In this document: positions 13,301 to 28,300 of the stretch, piece after piece
Layout: the number at the start of each line of letters is the position of its first letter
Numbering within the stretch: the stretch's first letter is position 1
Origin: Eremophila alpestris peregrina
Taxonomy: Eukaryota > Chordata > Aves > Passeriformes > Alaudidae
Direction: 5' to 3'
Length of the DNA stretch: 64,000 nucleotides
Assembly (NCBI GenBank): GCA_009792885.1
Contig: WMCF01000030.1
Location: forward strand, 2,665,186-2,729,185
Notes under the pieces: generated by a model
What the model saw: only the letters and a program-made list of their open reading frames with translations
Told to the model about the DNA's origin: nothing
Database searches by the model: none
Made by a program: the position numbers and the translations under genes

Positions 13301-16300
13301 GTAATTAAGTCACAAGCCTGTCTAGTTTTACAGTAGCAATTTTCCCTTCTACTAGTCATTCACTCTTTCTGTGCCTCAGGCCAAATTTCTGAGTTTTATT
13401 TAAGACTTTAAAAATCTTGTTTTGATTGCAACTTTGATAACAGGATTTCCCTACTCATATCTTGGTAATTTTTACTACTTCCCTTAAATGACCATATATA
13501 CACTGCCTGGATTCAACAGGTTTAATAATGCTTTTAGTGAAAGGAAAAATCCTTAAGAAGCACTTTCAGTACAAGTGTTTGAAATGTCACTAGTCTAGAC
13601 CAGGTTAAGCAATTCAAATAGAGGATAATGATGGATGAACATTAATACCTGGGCTTTTTAAAGAAAAAGGTTAGCTTATAATAATTTACCAAGTCTTCCC
13701 CAAAGAAGAAATCTGAAGGCTTTGAAGAAACAAAAATCAAAATGTACCTTTTCATCTTTTTTTGGATAGGTGATATTAAGCTGTAAGCCCATGTAGGCAA
13801 GTACACAGGTTCCATTTGGACCAGTCACATTGTATTTACCAACTGCAGGATTTGAGGGTGATGATGTTGGTGCTGGGCTAGTTGCTGGAACCGGGCTAGT
13901 AGTCTGTTTAGGAGTTGTAGGCACTATAGTAGTAGTAGAGACCATATCTTCAGCACATTCTGTCTCTGCAGGAAAAGGAAAACAGTCATTACCTTTCAGG
14001 TTTTCTGGTAATTTTTGCACCCTGAGAGTCAATGATAAGAGTTCAAAGGAGAGCCGGAGGCCATGAGGTTGTTTTGCAGAATTGTTTATTATTTCCTTAT
14101 CTCTAAGAATTTTTCTCAGTCCAGTGTGATGTTCCCAGGAAGCCAGAAAAGCAGAATCTGACCCTCCTACAATGGCACCTGAACTTTTATAATCTAAACT
14201 ACGTTAACAATGTTTTTCTCTAAGTACCAATAACTGTGACCCATGTCAACCAATAAAATCTTACCATAACTAAATCAAAAAAAAAAGCTACTACCTCTGC
14301 AAAGACAGAGGAGAAGAAGAAGCAAGAAAAAGACAAAAAACACACCCTGACTCCTCTATCTTTGCCCCATTCTATCTATATAATAAAATCTGAAACTTCT
14401 ATTTTTTCACCCTGTGAGCTAACAAAAATCATACCAATCAAACCCACATAGTCTGCATCTCTCCTCTCAGACTTAGCAGTTTTTTCCAAAGAGTTAAATT
14501 AAAAGAATAAGTATTTTTAACTCTTTTAGCTCTATCCCAAAACCCTCAGAGTCCCAAGCCTCCAAAGACCCTCAAAGGGGTAACCTAGTTTCCCACAATT
14601 ACCAACCTAAATGAAGCTGTGGGATGATCTACCTTTTTAATCCTTGAGGGAAAGGGAGATGCAATTTCAAGTAGCTCTTTTTCTAATAAAAGTTAATAAA
14701 AGCTCAGAAACACAATGGTTAAGCATTACCTTAACTCTTGTTGCAAAGTTTGAGACCCTTTTAAAGCCTGGCATGTGAAAACAACACCTCTGCTGGTAAT
14801 TTACTGAACTTCATGGTGACCACATCCACTTCCATTCACATCCATCATTTTGCTTTGCCATCAGGATAAATCTGACAGAGGCAGAGTTCCTGCTGTCTGT
14901 TCACAGCCAGGCTGGGATCCCTGTCCCTCACTCTGTGCACTCGTGGGGGAAAAGCAGAGGAACAGTTCTGCCCACTGTTCAAAGTGGTCTGCCAGGAGAT
15001 GTGTTCTCCTTCCCCTCACTCTCATTATTCTGGCAATACCCAGAGTAGCCTTAAGATATTGCTGTGGCTCTTCTGTCCTTATTCTAAGACACCGCTTCTG
15101 ATGCCAAGTTTTCTGCTGTATCCTCTCACATCCATCCTCCCTTCAGCCCTGCAGCAAGAGCCACCCTCCATAGGGTTAACAAGGCTGGGAAGGTGTGCAA
15201 GTTCACCTCCTCTTTTCATCCAGTCCAGCAGCAACTTCCAAGTGAACAGCGACTCTGATTTATTTGCCAGAGTACTTGGAAACACGTGGCAGCAAGATCT
15301 TAACTTGATCTGGGAGCCAAGAAGGTTCCTGCATTGAACATCTAAGCCAAAACCAAAGGTCATAACAAAGACATTACTAAAGTAGAGGCTCCCATGTTCC
15401 AATCCAAGGTCATCTCCACATGCCAGGGATAACAACTTGCAACTTTTTAAGGACAACAGCAACTGCAGCAACAATCAACTGACTCCAAGGGCCTACTTCT
15501 AAAATGTAATGCATACACATCTTGCAGATACAAGACACCTGATAAACAGCCTTAAGCAGCAGCTTAACTTTTCATTATGGTTCAGAAAGAGGAACTCTAA
15601 TCACACCATCTGAAGTCATACACTCCAACATAACATGCTTTTCTATTTCTACTCCACTGCTGGACAGTCCAAGAGCAGAATGAAGGTGGATGAAGGAGTG
15701 ATCCTGTATTTTGTAGACTGATACTGGTCTGATCCCAAAATGCAATCATTTCCTAACAAACCAAAAAGCAACTTGCTGGGTACTTCAATGGAAAATTACC
15801 CTCTATCTGCAAGACCTCAATATACAGAGGCTGTTATTTAAGTTGGCAGAAATGGAAACAGCCAAATCACACTGAGTGCAAGTTTAGCCTAGTTGGAGTT
15901 TTGATACATTATTTTTACTGAACTAATTTAGATCAGTTTCTAGTAGCTCTTCAGGACAGATCAAAAGATGAAACAAATTCTAATGTCTTTTCTTGACAGT
16001 TACAGGAAAGCAGCTGGCAAAACTACCAAGAGAGAGAAAATGGAAGTCTCCCTTTCAGAGCTGCAGATAACCACTACCAGCCCCTCAGTCATTAACTTCT
16101 AGTACACTGACAGAAGTCACAATTTCTAGTTATGCAGATGCACTGAATATTGGCCCTTCTTCCCTTCAGTGAGCCTTGTACAGATCACTGGCAGAAATAT
16201 CCTTTCACTAAAAATTGCAGAAAAAAAGAAGGAAAAAAATCCAGATCTAAATATTATCAATAACTAGCTGCCTAAGGGACAGGGGAAGGCTCAAGCCTAC

Positions 16301-19300
16301 AAGAATGGAAGCAGAGGACTATGTAAGAGCTGGTCTTAAGAAGAAAAGTACTACACACTAGAGAGATTTTATTGAAGTTTTGTACAAGTTAAAAATCAGC
16401 TCTTCCCAGTATCATGTCTTAAGTTTGAGCCTGCTGAAAAATGATCACTTATCATATTAGCTGGTAAAACAATTAGATCAAAGTTTCATAATTAAAAAAT
16501 ATATAGTTCTCAACACTGCAGTAATAGAAATCAGGGTTTGGTGTGGGTTTTCAAAGCATAAATGTAGGTACACATCTTTACTGTAAACTAGTTCACTGAA
16601 TGGAAAAGTTTGATCAAGGGAATGGATACATACAAATCTAAAACAGTCATGTGAAGAAGCCATAAAAGAAGTCAATGTCACTATTATCATGCATCTGGCA
16701 AGGTATTTCTCACAGAAATGGGACAAGGTAGAAGGCACTTGTTCATTGTATCCATCTATGCTAGCACTGGCTACCCTAGTTTTTAATATTTGTTTCAACA
16801 TAGCAGGTGCATAAATGGGATTAACAGCTAAGAAAAGTTCTACATTTCCCAGGGAAGATGAAGACTCTAAAAGTAAGGCAAAAAATTATCACTCCTTAAG
16901 ACAGCATGGCTGATCAGTTTATACAGCTCTTTTGTGTTTAAGGACTGCTGTCTCAATGGACATGAACGCACCATGAACTGACCTTTAATAATTTGAAGTA
17001 AAATTCCACACTACCTTTCAATACAAACAACCAGGATAAAAATATGACTTTGTGATTGTGCCTGAAAGAGAAAAACCTGATTGTTACAGCTGAAATAAAA
17101 CCTCCTGTAGGAAGATGTACATTTCTGCTCTCTACAGACCAGTTCTCTACTGTCTGCCATTAATTCACTAATCTTCCCTAGAACACACAGTAACTAGTTC
17201 AAATTACTTTGGCAGAGGCCATAATGCTTGGAAGTAATCAGATACTTCTTAAGCTAGGATTCTGGCCCTGTGCAACTTGACCTACTGCAGCATGTGTTTA
17301 ACACCCACACTCATGGAGAGCCCAGTGCAATACCCATGGGAACCCAGGGCTCTATTCCCTAGCCACAGATTCCAACATCCTACAGAGAAATCCTGAGGCA
17401 AGTCCATTCATTTCAAAAGATGCTGTTATTAGAGTTTCAGATCCAGCTTGTACCCACCTTAAATATGATTAGTCAGGACTTAAAAAGAAATAACCTATTA
17501 TTGGAAATACTAGCTCATCGAGTACATTTTCTTTTACAAGATACTTACTGTTCACACTGAAAGTGCCATTTGTGAGATAGGCTTCCAAAGTGACATTGCT
17601 AAAAGTTACATTCACATTCTTCATATTGATGTGCCTGGAGTTGATGCATCTGTATTTTGTGCCCATATGTGCCTGAATAATACTTTTATGTGACACAGTC
17701 TTCATACCTCCTGTAAAAAGATACATTGCATTAGTATGTACCAGTATTCAAAGAAAGATTCAATATTACATCTGGAAGGGTTTCACAATAACAACAGGAA
17801 GTTTTCATTTTACCTGCAGTTGAATTTGGGAACAAAGTTGCATCAGACAGATTGTAGTGGAAAACTAACTCTTCAACTTGGTACTTGTCTGCAGATTCTG
17901 AGAAATTCAGGCTTAACGAATGTCCTGCTCCAAAATCCAACACCAGGACTGGATGAGATGTGTTATCTTTACCACATGAGCTCTGGGGGTCTACTGAAGC
18001 ACTTTGAGGAAGAAAAAAGTGCACAAACTGTGGGGTAGAAAATAAAACACATGTAAGCTTTTCCTCACAGGTTTTTAAATACCCTATGAAACTGTTCCAA
18101 ACATACAGCAGACATTAATATTTACTATAAGATGTCTACTTTTATACCATTATATAGCAAGCAGCATGTTACTGGCATTCAAGTTTGAGAATCTTGCTCT
18201 CTGAAACTGGAGGATAAAACAGTACATACTCACAGCACCTCTAAGACTTTTTTCCTCCTAAATGAGCAATGTGAATTTGCAGGTACTTCTGTACTACAAG
18301 AATCAAATATGGCAAACTCTGGACATGTGAAAAATGGGAGAATTTAAGCTTTGCTTCTTGTAGTACAATTGAGCAAGAACAAAAGTGAATGGTACATCCT
18401 ACGTAGCCTGGCTGTAATACTTTGAATTTATTACACATTGAGAAGAAATGTGATACCTGAAGACCAGTGCAACATTTACTGGGAAGTTCTGAGCTTACTG
18501 CTTACAAGAAACAGACAAAAGTATGTTATGAAAGAAGTCAGTTCTGAATGCAAACACATATACCAGTATCAGCAGGATTTCAAACCATCAGCACCACTGA
18601 AAACATGGATTATTTAATATAAGCCTCAGCTCAAATCACACATGACAAATGCAGCACTGGCAAAGTAATAGGATTTTTTTAACCTGTACTATACTGATGG
18701 CTAGGAAAAAAATCAAGTTTAACAACACAAAACTGTGGTAAGACTACAAATAATCCCCAATTCTTATTTCTGTAATGAAGATACAAAAACCCCCCAAAAC
18801 TTATTTTTTAAGGCAGATTCTTAATTTTCCATTAACAAGCTTTTGCTGTTAATAGGAACAATTTGTAAGCATTGCACTAGTCTGTAGATGCACTGAAATC
18901 TAGAGATTTGCTAAGTAAGAAGGTCCCACATTTCTGGAGTTTAAAAACTTTCAAAGCTACATGCCAAAGCCATTTCAGTTCAGATTCAGTGAATGTGATC
19001 ATATCCAATTTACCAAAAGAGAACTCGTAGTATTTTTGCCTTTACAGTTCCAGTGAAAGCCATTTCAGGTAACAACAGGACAGGTGTGGAATTTCAGAAA
19101 CAAAAGTAATTTCACATGCTTTGTTTGTGATTGTTTCAGGCAGGACTCAACCTTGCTGTTTAATTAGAAGAAGCATCAATAATACAGAAAAGCTGATGCA
19201 ACGTGACTGGGAGAGTAAAAATCTTTGTTGAAGCAGTTTTTCATGCATAGATACTCAGTGAAAGTTTAAATACTGCACACATGCAAAGATACCACATATT

Positions 19301-22300
19301 TTTCAAATACTAAAAAATGACAAGCAGTAAGATTCTCACTGCCCTTACCTCATTTTGCCCATTGTTTTTGTATTCCACTGAGAAGGCTACTGTCAAATCA
19401 GCAATTATGCAGACCTTACCACTTGAATCTTTCACTTCAAATGAAGAGGATGCCTGTAAAAAGCCTGATAAAAATAAAAGGTGGTTAACCTGGTGTCACA
19501 TAAATTTGTATTTTTAATCATAAAGATACAATTATGTACAACTGTACATTTTGGGAGCACAACTTAGGCATCAGTTGAGTTTGGAAACTTGGGCATTAAC
19601 AGTATCTAGATTAGCTTCAACATCACTAACAAACAGAAGACAAATTAAACACCTCATTTATAAAAATGCAAAGCCACCCAAACCGAAACTGTTGATGTGC
19701 TGGGTCCTAAGAGATAAGAAAACCATGCAACAAACACCAGTCAGAGTGTTCCAGGCTGCTTCAGTGTTCACCATAAACAGCAACACTTTTACCATCTTCA
19801 GCCAGACCTGACAGCTTATTTGATCCTGTCCAACACTGCCTTCCCCCCACTGCACACCATTGCAGCCTTCACTCCTGCTGTACCAGGACTCTCAGCTGTA
19901 CCAGGACTCTCATGCTGCACTGAATGCAGCATTTAGAAAGTCTGGATTGACTGCAGATGTTTTGAAGGCACTGCCAAAAATAGCATGATAGAGCATGCTA
20001 CCCTTGCCAGGAGAACTTCTCTTTAAAGTCCTCACGCTCTCCACACTTTAGAGGAGGAGTAGGAGGCCAAGACCTTGACACAGATGTTATGTTTTTCTGA
20101 CTGGTTTAAGCTAAACTCAGACTAAGCTGCTGAGAAAAGCAGAGAAAAGCTTTTCTGCCCCTTGTTCCATTGCAGCCTCTACGCTCAGGGAAAGCTGAGT
20201 ACAACTGCCCAAAGCACCAACAGAACAGGGCAGGAACACGCAGCAAGGAGAGCACACAGTCATCTCTTCTGATGGCACCATGGACTGGCTCCAGTGTGAC
20301 CAGTGTCCACTGCCAACAAAGCTCCACACAGGGGAAGCACTTTGGCAGGCTGCAAACAGCTGGAAAGCTGGTTATCTCCTACTTCACTTGTGGTAGAGGG
20401 TATCTGACAGTGCCCCTGCACCTGACCAGTTCTTTATTTTAGAACTTTTTGTTTTTCAGATTCTCAATTTGTCACCACCACCACCCCCAGGTGAACCTCA
20501 CTGCAAAAAGGCTGCACCATTTTCATGCTAGCACTTTATCAGTTTGCATTTGCAACAACTTCAGTCTTGCAGAAAACCTGATAAAAAACAGCTGCAAGAC
20601 AGAAGCCATTATCACAAGCAAATAAGCTTTAAGGAGTGAAACATGCTAATGCATCCATGTTGATAATAGCAAAGAGATCCAGGTGAGGGATTATCCATTA
20701 GCTAGCTTCCCTCCCTGATAAGTTTTCAAAAAACAGATAACAGATCTTAAAACTTTTCACTGCAAAACTATGGTGTGTACAATTGTATGAAGACAATTAT
20801 TAGGAAAAAATTGGACTTTTGTCAACTGGACTTCAGTAGAAGGCACATCAGCTGCAGGAACACATTGGAAACTATTTCTCTGGCACCCAGCAAGCATTTT
20901 CCCTTGTTGCCTTCCCCTTAGCAACATCACATCCTCTCCCAGCACCGAAGAGGGCAAAGCTGAAGCTGGAATTCATTCAACTTTACCCAGTTTTTGGAGC
21001 GTGTAGACTTGAAATCAGAGATAGACAGAAGAAAAAAAATGCTTCAGAACAGTGTAGAAAACTTATTTGAAATGAAAACTGTCCTACTTTTACCTTTATG
21101 TCCACATAAAATGTTCATTAAGGATCACATATTCACAAAGAAATGTTAATTACTGCAATTCAGAGCAGTATCAGAAACATGTTCATCCACATGGAAGTTT
21201 CAATTTGCAAAGTTTTCTTCAATTTGCATTTACATCTGGAACTTGTTTACATTTCATGCAAGCACTAGTTTTCTCCAAAGCAAGCTGCTTACACTTTCCT
21301 GAAGATTTCTAGCACAACGTGGAAAAGTGTAGAGGTAGGGAATAAGAATCCACTGCTCCTTGAACTAACACTATGACTGAAAAATGTACTAGAATGAAAA
21401 CCTTCAGTGTGTATGCAGACTCTCCCTTGTTTGATAGCTATTAAAATCTCTGCAATTTTAGAGCTACAAATAATGAAGTAGAAGAATGAAAGAAAAGTAA
21501 TTTTTAAAATAAATGCAGGGGAAAGAAAAGACTGAAAAACAAGTTAGAAAAATGTTGTTGACCTAAATGAAGCCATGACAGATCTGCCCATTACAATTAT
21601 TCAGAGAACAACAGACAATGCAGAGGTACCAGAAAACATCAAATGGAAGACAAATTCTGGTAATGAAGAGCTGATAAATCACCCTCAGCAAGTTTAAGTA
21701 ACAAAGAATAAGGGGCATGAATAAGCATTAAATAGTAACATCTGCATAACTACTAGATTTTTGTAAGGTTAAAGTCACATCATTATACGAATCCTGATTT
21801 TATTAGTGTAAAACAAATGCTTTAAAACCCCAGTCCTTCTTAAGAAATATTCCAGTGATGAGACAGACACATCCAGCACGAGACACTGAGCTGTCCTCCA
21901 CGGAGTGATGAGAGCTGTTTCACTGCAAGCAAGGAACACTCACAGGGATGGTGATCAGAGGCAAATGAGCTGCAGCATCATCCACTCCCAAGGTCTTGAA
22001 GGAATGCACATGAAACCGAGTAAATGTATGGGACATAGGAGCAAAGAAAAACTAGGAAAAAAACCACTGAAGAACAAATGAAGACACTGAAGGCAAGAAG
22101 GTCCCACCTCCTCTCTGCTCCAGCCAGTTTAGGGCAGAGGAACAGCTCACTGTGTCTCGCAGGAAAGCAGCTGCTGAGTTTTGTGAAGGCAGTTTCAGTG
22201 TGGAGTAGTGATTAATGCATGAATCATCAGCAGCCCACAAACACTACAAGCCTACAGTCAAAATGTCAAGATTACAGAAAAGCAAACTGATGTTGAATCG

Positions 22301-25300
22301 ATCCATCCTGGGAATATTTCTAATGAAGTTACATAATGTATTGCTTTATTCTATCAGGGCATATCTACAAGTTGAGAATATTGCTTGTACATCTCATAAC
22401 AATATCATTCTTTGCAGTTAAACACAAAAACTGATACAACCTCCAGATTCTTAACTTTAGGCTTTAAATGTTCTTCTTAATAAACTGCAGAGCCCTCTAT
22501 GACAACTATCTGCGGCACAGCAAGTGCAGTACTTAAGATTTAAATGAAGCAGTCCAAGACCTTTTAATAGCAAAAAGTAAGTTTTGTTAGTTTCATTATT
22601 TAATTGGCTGGAAACACTACATTATGGATATCTAGTAAAGGAATTACTAAAAAAGTACTCACATCAAATAAATTTCACTTGGTTCAGATGCTTTCTTTGT
22701 ATTCCAGTAAGTTCCAAAAAAGACTTTATCAAAAAGAATGCTTAGGATATTTATTCTAACTGCATATTTTCAATTGAAAATCATAAGATGATTGCAAGAA
22801 AACAATCTCATGCAAGAAAAGACTTAAGGTAACTGTTAAAGCAACAACTAGAGATGTTGCTTAAATCCTGCATCCTTCTTTATCTGGCATACCTACCTCA
22901 AAAAAACCCAAAGTATTTTAACAGTCTGAGATAAAATAAGTAAGTCAAACAAAGCAAATACTTCCTTGATTGTCTAACAATTTATCTTAAAGAAATCCAC
23001 CTCATAAACTTGTTTGTTTTAAGCTGAAAACTACAAAGCTAACAAAACAATCTAGCATATGCTTTCAGGTTTCAACCTTCTTATAAATGAAATCCTGTTA
23101 GTCAAACACAGCTATCCCTGATTTACTCCACCACATAATGGAAACCTACTAAGGGAGAGAATGGCTGCTGTACACTAGAGAACCAAGCATATTTAATGAC
23201 AATTGTGTACACCATCTGCTTGCAAAGAGGACTTCAGTTACCATGGTTAATGATTTACTTTGCCTCCAATTTTTATTAGAAACATGGAACACTGACAATA
23301 AGGAAACCCAAAAGCTAATTCTGTATAATCTGGGGTTTATTACTCATATATTTCATTATACTCATGTTTCCTGCATAAGTAAAGAATTCTTCAGCATTTT
23401 TCTACCTCTTGGAATAAAGGGCAGCAAGCCACCCAAACCCACCTGGGCACACATCCCATATCATCAGTACTTTAAGCCTTTCAGACATGCAGTGGATGGG
23501 ACTGTTTGCAGTTACAGTTCTGCCTATGGTGTCCAGGGGGAAAGACAGGGCCGAGCACAGGGCAGCTGCCAGCTCCCAGGATGTGCTGCCACAGGGTCCA
23601 GAGTGTCCCACAGCCTGCTCACACTCACAGGCATTCCTTGGCTCCAGCCCACCCTGGAATTACCGTGCAGCAGCACTCCAGGGCAAGGGATGCCAGCCCT
23701 ACACAACCATTCTGTACCTAAGCTGCAGCACTGATGTGCTGCCCTGCACCTTTGCCCAGGTGTTCTGGTGACAAACACAGTGAACACTGCTATCTGTAGG
23801 GCATTAATCCAAGGAGATAAGAAATGCTGATTATTATTTAAAGAAGGTTTATTTTCTCTTGTAAGTGCTAAACAAACTGCCCAGTAGGTTACTCACTCTG
23901 ATGGTTCAGAATGATCCTGTCATCTCATTTTGTGCCATTTTGTGAACAGTGGTAACCTCAGTCACCACTTTAAACTCCTAAATCTATGACAGAGAATAGA
24001 ATGGAAAAAGCCCACAGGACTTATGCTCTCCTACATTGCTCTGTCTTCTAATGTATGCACCACTCCCAGAGGGACACCAGGTCCAAGTCCTTTACCAGAA
24101 GACCAAGTCAAGATCACTTCCTTAGGATTCAGAACCTATACCATCTTGGGATATTACAGAAAGAAAAAGACAGGAACAACTGAGAGCAGGAAAATCCCTT
24201 GACAGGCTTGATGCATGAAACACTTTGCAAGAGGTGAGATGGTCTCCATAAAATGATGAGTTATACTGACCTCTCACCCATGGACACACGAGACTGAATA
24301 CTGGCTAGCTGGAAAGCTGGCAGGAAAAGACAAGGCTGGACTCACTTGAATACACACACAGTGGTGGGGAAAGGGAGAACAGAGCTTAATTCAAGGATGC
24401 ATGAGAGTACTTTAGGGGATAAGAGAACCAGCTGCACTTGTGAAGGCACAGCACCTGATTATATCAAGATCCAGCCTAGAATATTCATCCTTGCCAACCA
24501 AGAGGCAAATTCAGGCAATCTCAGGTTATGGTTTTGATATTGTTGGCTTCAATTAAGGCAGTAAACATTTTGTTTTTCAATTCAAGTTTGCAGATGAATA
24601 ACTTCTGTCTTTATAAACCAATTTATACCAGTACAAAAGCATTAGAAAGGAAAAGCTATCTAACAGCCACATGCACTTGCCATTTGACAAGAGAATTGCA
24701 CAACTGCATCAAGTTTAGTCACATGAAACTTCTTTATGGCTTCCTATCTAGAGGAAGGAAGTCTTGGGATAGCTCCACAGCAAATGATCGCATGAGGGCA
24801 CTGAGAGAGCTGAACTCCCCTGGCCAGACCCTTTTCAGCATTCACATAAGTCCATTTTGCACTGGCTCTGGTTTGTGTTGCTGTATCACACCACACAACT
24901 AACACACATTCTTCAAGGCAGCTGCCAGCTCCAAACAATGTTTTGAAGAAAAGAGCACTGTATGACAATTTAAAGAGAAAGCTTCTCCAGAGGAGAGGAT
25001 ACTGGAAATAAGGAAATTAACTGCCCGAGTAAAACCACTCTCCTAGTCCTACAGAGTAGATCTTAACCCTGTGTCAAGGAAAGCAAAAATACAGGTGTTC
25101 CCATACAGTACAGAGTGAATTTTTTTTAAGAAAACAGATGCCATAAGAAGTTTAATACAAGAAAACCAAATGTGTTAACTGTGAACTACTGTGCTCAAAG
25201 CTGAACACTGGAGAAGGAACAAGTACCCACTGCACAGAGCTGAAACACATTTAAACTCTGTACTCATCCTGCCAAGGTGCACCTAAGACTCTCACAACTG

Positions 25301-28300
25301 GAATTAACAGTAAGAAAAGTAGAACTGATAGTCAGTGGTGCTGTCAAGGGACAGAGAAGGTTAAGAAACTGTTATAATAAGACTGAAAGGGACACCAGTC
25401 CATCTTGAAGTCAGATGCCCAAAAGCTGTGAAATACTGATTTACCAAAACATAAGGTACATTTAAAAGTATGTAACAGCAAATCAAGATAATGCAAGGGA
25501 GTGTTCAAATAGGTGTTGCAATTCCCACCACTCACATGCCTTAAAGTGTCTTCTGCCAAGCTTAAAGAGAACACATACCAAGAAATCCATTTCAGCACCA
25601 AGGTTTCTCAAGGAATTTCCAAATAATCGTGGCTGACTTGAGAGCAAAGACAAACTGTTGGAGCTGCAACAAGCAAAAGCAAGGTGTGCCTTCTGCTCGA
25701 AATAAGCTTTTATCTTTGAGACCTACAAAGGCTTATCAGAGATAACAACAGCAATTAATGTTACAACAGAGTATCAATCTTCTATTTGAGGCAGGCTCCT
25801 CAGTACTTAGAGGCAATTCTTCACTTTGTCATCTGCTACTGATTAGAAAACATCCTAATCACTACAGAACAAGCTAGAAGCAGGTTACACCCAAAATAAA
25901 ACTCCTTGGTCAGCCTGAACAGAAATCCTGGAAATATATCTCAAAAAGTGGCATGTCAGGGAATCTGCAGAGTTCTCAGCAAGTCAGAAGTTACTTCACA
26001 AGTCAGAAAAGCTGCTGAAGTCAAAGCCAAGTACCTATCACTTGATGACTGGCACACTAATTCAGATCCTTAGAGACTGTGTCAACACACTTCAAGCAGC
26101 TAGCAAGCAAACACCATGTCAAGGGCAGCATTTGGTAAAACAATGTTTCGAAAGTTGCACAACATTAGAGCAGTTAGGTTTTGTGAAAAACAGGTTAAAA
26201 TGGTCTCGGTTCCAGACACCTGATAATGCCAAACATGAAAAAAACCCAACAGTTCAGTACCAGATTGCTCACTGGCTGGAATTCATGAGCAAGTTTCTCT
26301 CAACTATCTCCACATTGGTAACAAGGTTTGAAATTCCTTTTTGGACTACAGTTGTGCAATAGAAACATGTGGATTATACGTCAGAGACTCTGAAATGGCA
26401 TCACATTACCTTGAAAAACTCATTTTCCCTTCTGCAAATCTCAAACACTTCATTACTTACTCACTACACTGAATCCATGTCTAATTCTAATCTTAAATAT
26501 TCAGGAAAGTGTTCTCTGATGTGTCTGTTTCAGTAATGGAAGAATGTACGGGTGCTCCAGATCTCAGAGAGCACGAGCACTCTGTTGGGTTTGGCACACA
26601 ACCCAACTGACTCATCGTGCTCAACAACAGACAAGCACCATCTTACTCAGGATTTCAAAAAGCAGTAGCTAAGTTTAGGGTAGGTACTTCCCAAAGCCCC
26701 CTTTCCCTGCATGTACCATATACTACCTAAATGTTTTCTTAATTCTATGTGTATGTTTGATGTTAACGAGGCTATTCATTACAAAATGCTCAATGCTGAC
26801 ACATGAAACATTCAGCTTAGGGCTTGCTGTTCAATCTAAATAGAAAACTGAAACAGTAAGTGAGGTAGGGTGAGGTATTCAGGTGGAAAAAAAAATTCTG
26901 CTGTCCCACAGTCAAGGCATCACCAAACACGTTTTCACATCTGCCCCACCCATGCTAATATTTCAGTCTCCTGTGATCATGACCATACCCTAATCAGTGT
27001 TCACTCAGATGACTAAACGGCTGCAAATTAGCTATAATATCTGAAGACTTCAGCTCCTATATTATCATTATCTCTTATTCTTCTCCCCTCACCTAAACCC
27101 AAACTCCACACTCTTGCAAGAAAGGGGTCTCTATTTGCACCACAAAAGCTTCCTCCAAGACTGTAGTATAAAGTTCTGCAGAAACACCCAGCTACTAAGC
27201 CACTCGACACTGGTACAAAGTCCCGATTATCAGTAAATAGTTACTCTGTGGTAAAATAAACTATTCAGTTGCCTCAGTTGCAGAAACCTAACACATTTTA
27301 CATGCCAGAAAGTGAGAAAGACAATGCACCGAATAATGTCTTTTACTGCCAATTAAGCAGAGTAGTGGCCGAAAGCATTAACTGTGGTACCACATAAAAA
27401 TCACAAAAGCAGATTTGAAAGCAAACTATAAAGCAATTCTTCATTTAGGTCACAACTATATCAAACAAACTATTCAAGTAATTCCCACTATAACACCAGT
27501 TAAACGACACTTCAGCTGGCAGCCCTAAAAAGCAGGTCAAGGAGCACAGTAAATCACTGTGCTCACTACACTGGCTCACGAGGGCTGGATACCTGAACTG
27601 CTCAGTGCCCTTTGCTCGTGGCATCTTTTGGGCTCAGTGAAACTGAAGTCCGGTCAACGGTGATAAGGGTATTTACTACCAGAGAGACGTTACAGAAGTT
27701 GCAAAGACTGTCTTATCTCAAAAATGATGGCAGACAAGCATTCTCAACTGCTACTTTATTTGGGAATATTTTGGCCAGTTGCTGAACAAGTTTCCTTTGC
27801 TGCCAAAGCCACATCTCAGAAACCTGCTAGCGTTGTGTGATGTGGCTTTCAAGACAAGAAACCAAAAGCAAGGTAGTTATGAGTAAACAACCAAGACACA
27901 CTTCCTCGTAGAACAGCCTTGCTGCCCTAACAAACCTTCTCATCAAGGCACTGAAATCTCTCTATTCCAGACACGTTTCATATTTTACTCACGATACGGC
28001 AGGAAGAAAGCCATTAAACAACAGGGCACTACATGCCCTATAGAAAAGCGCTGCTCCCTAGCGATGACATCAGTAGCTCCCGCGTCTCCACGCCTCGTGC
28101 TCCAGGCGCGTTTCCAGGTTCTTCCCGGAGCGCTGTCCCTACATCCAGCGCAGGTGCTCAGCCCGGTTCGCGGGCTCGAACGCGGTTCAGCGCGCCGAGC
28201 GCAGCGGCCGCCGCCTCCCGTCCATCACTGCCCTCGTCCCTCGGGCGGCCCTCAGAGGCTCCCGGGAGCCACAGGGGCCGGCGCGGGGAGGGGGCGGGAT

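Larger units (their letters stand above)
10318..13747 (-). other. LAMP1: LAMP1 introns between exons 5 and 9
   Basis: This span contains introns 10318-10914, 11086-11260, 11331-12215 and 12339-13747, all GT-AG. Apart from exons 6, 7 and 8, which are listed separately, no repeat family was recognised. Short A/C-rich and TATATACATA-type tracts occur at about 11330-11370 and 12015-12045. Confidence 0.8.

Noticed and set aside
15079..15474. 131-codon minus-strand frame in the LAMP1 intron between exons 4 and 5
   Set aside because: It is not part of LAMP1, has no sequon or domain pattern, and an overlapping plus-strand frame of 117 codons exists.
23243..23734. 163-codon plus-strand frame in LAMP1 intron 1
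   Set aside because: It has no recognisable domain or splice context, and overlapping frames of similar length occur on both strands.
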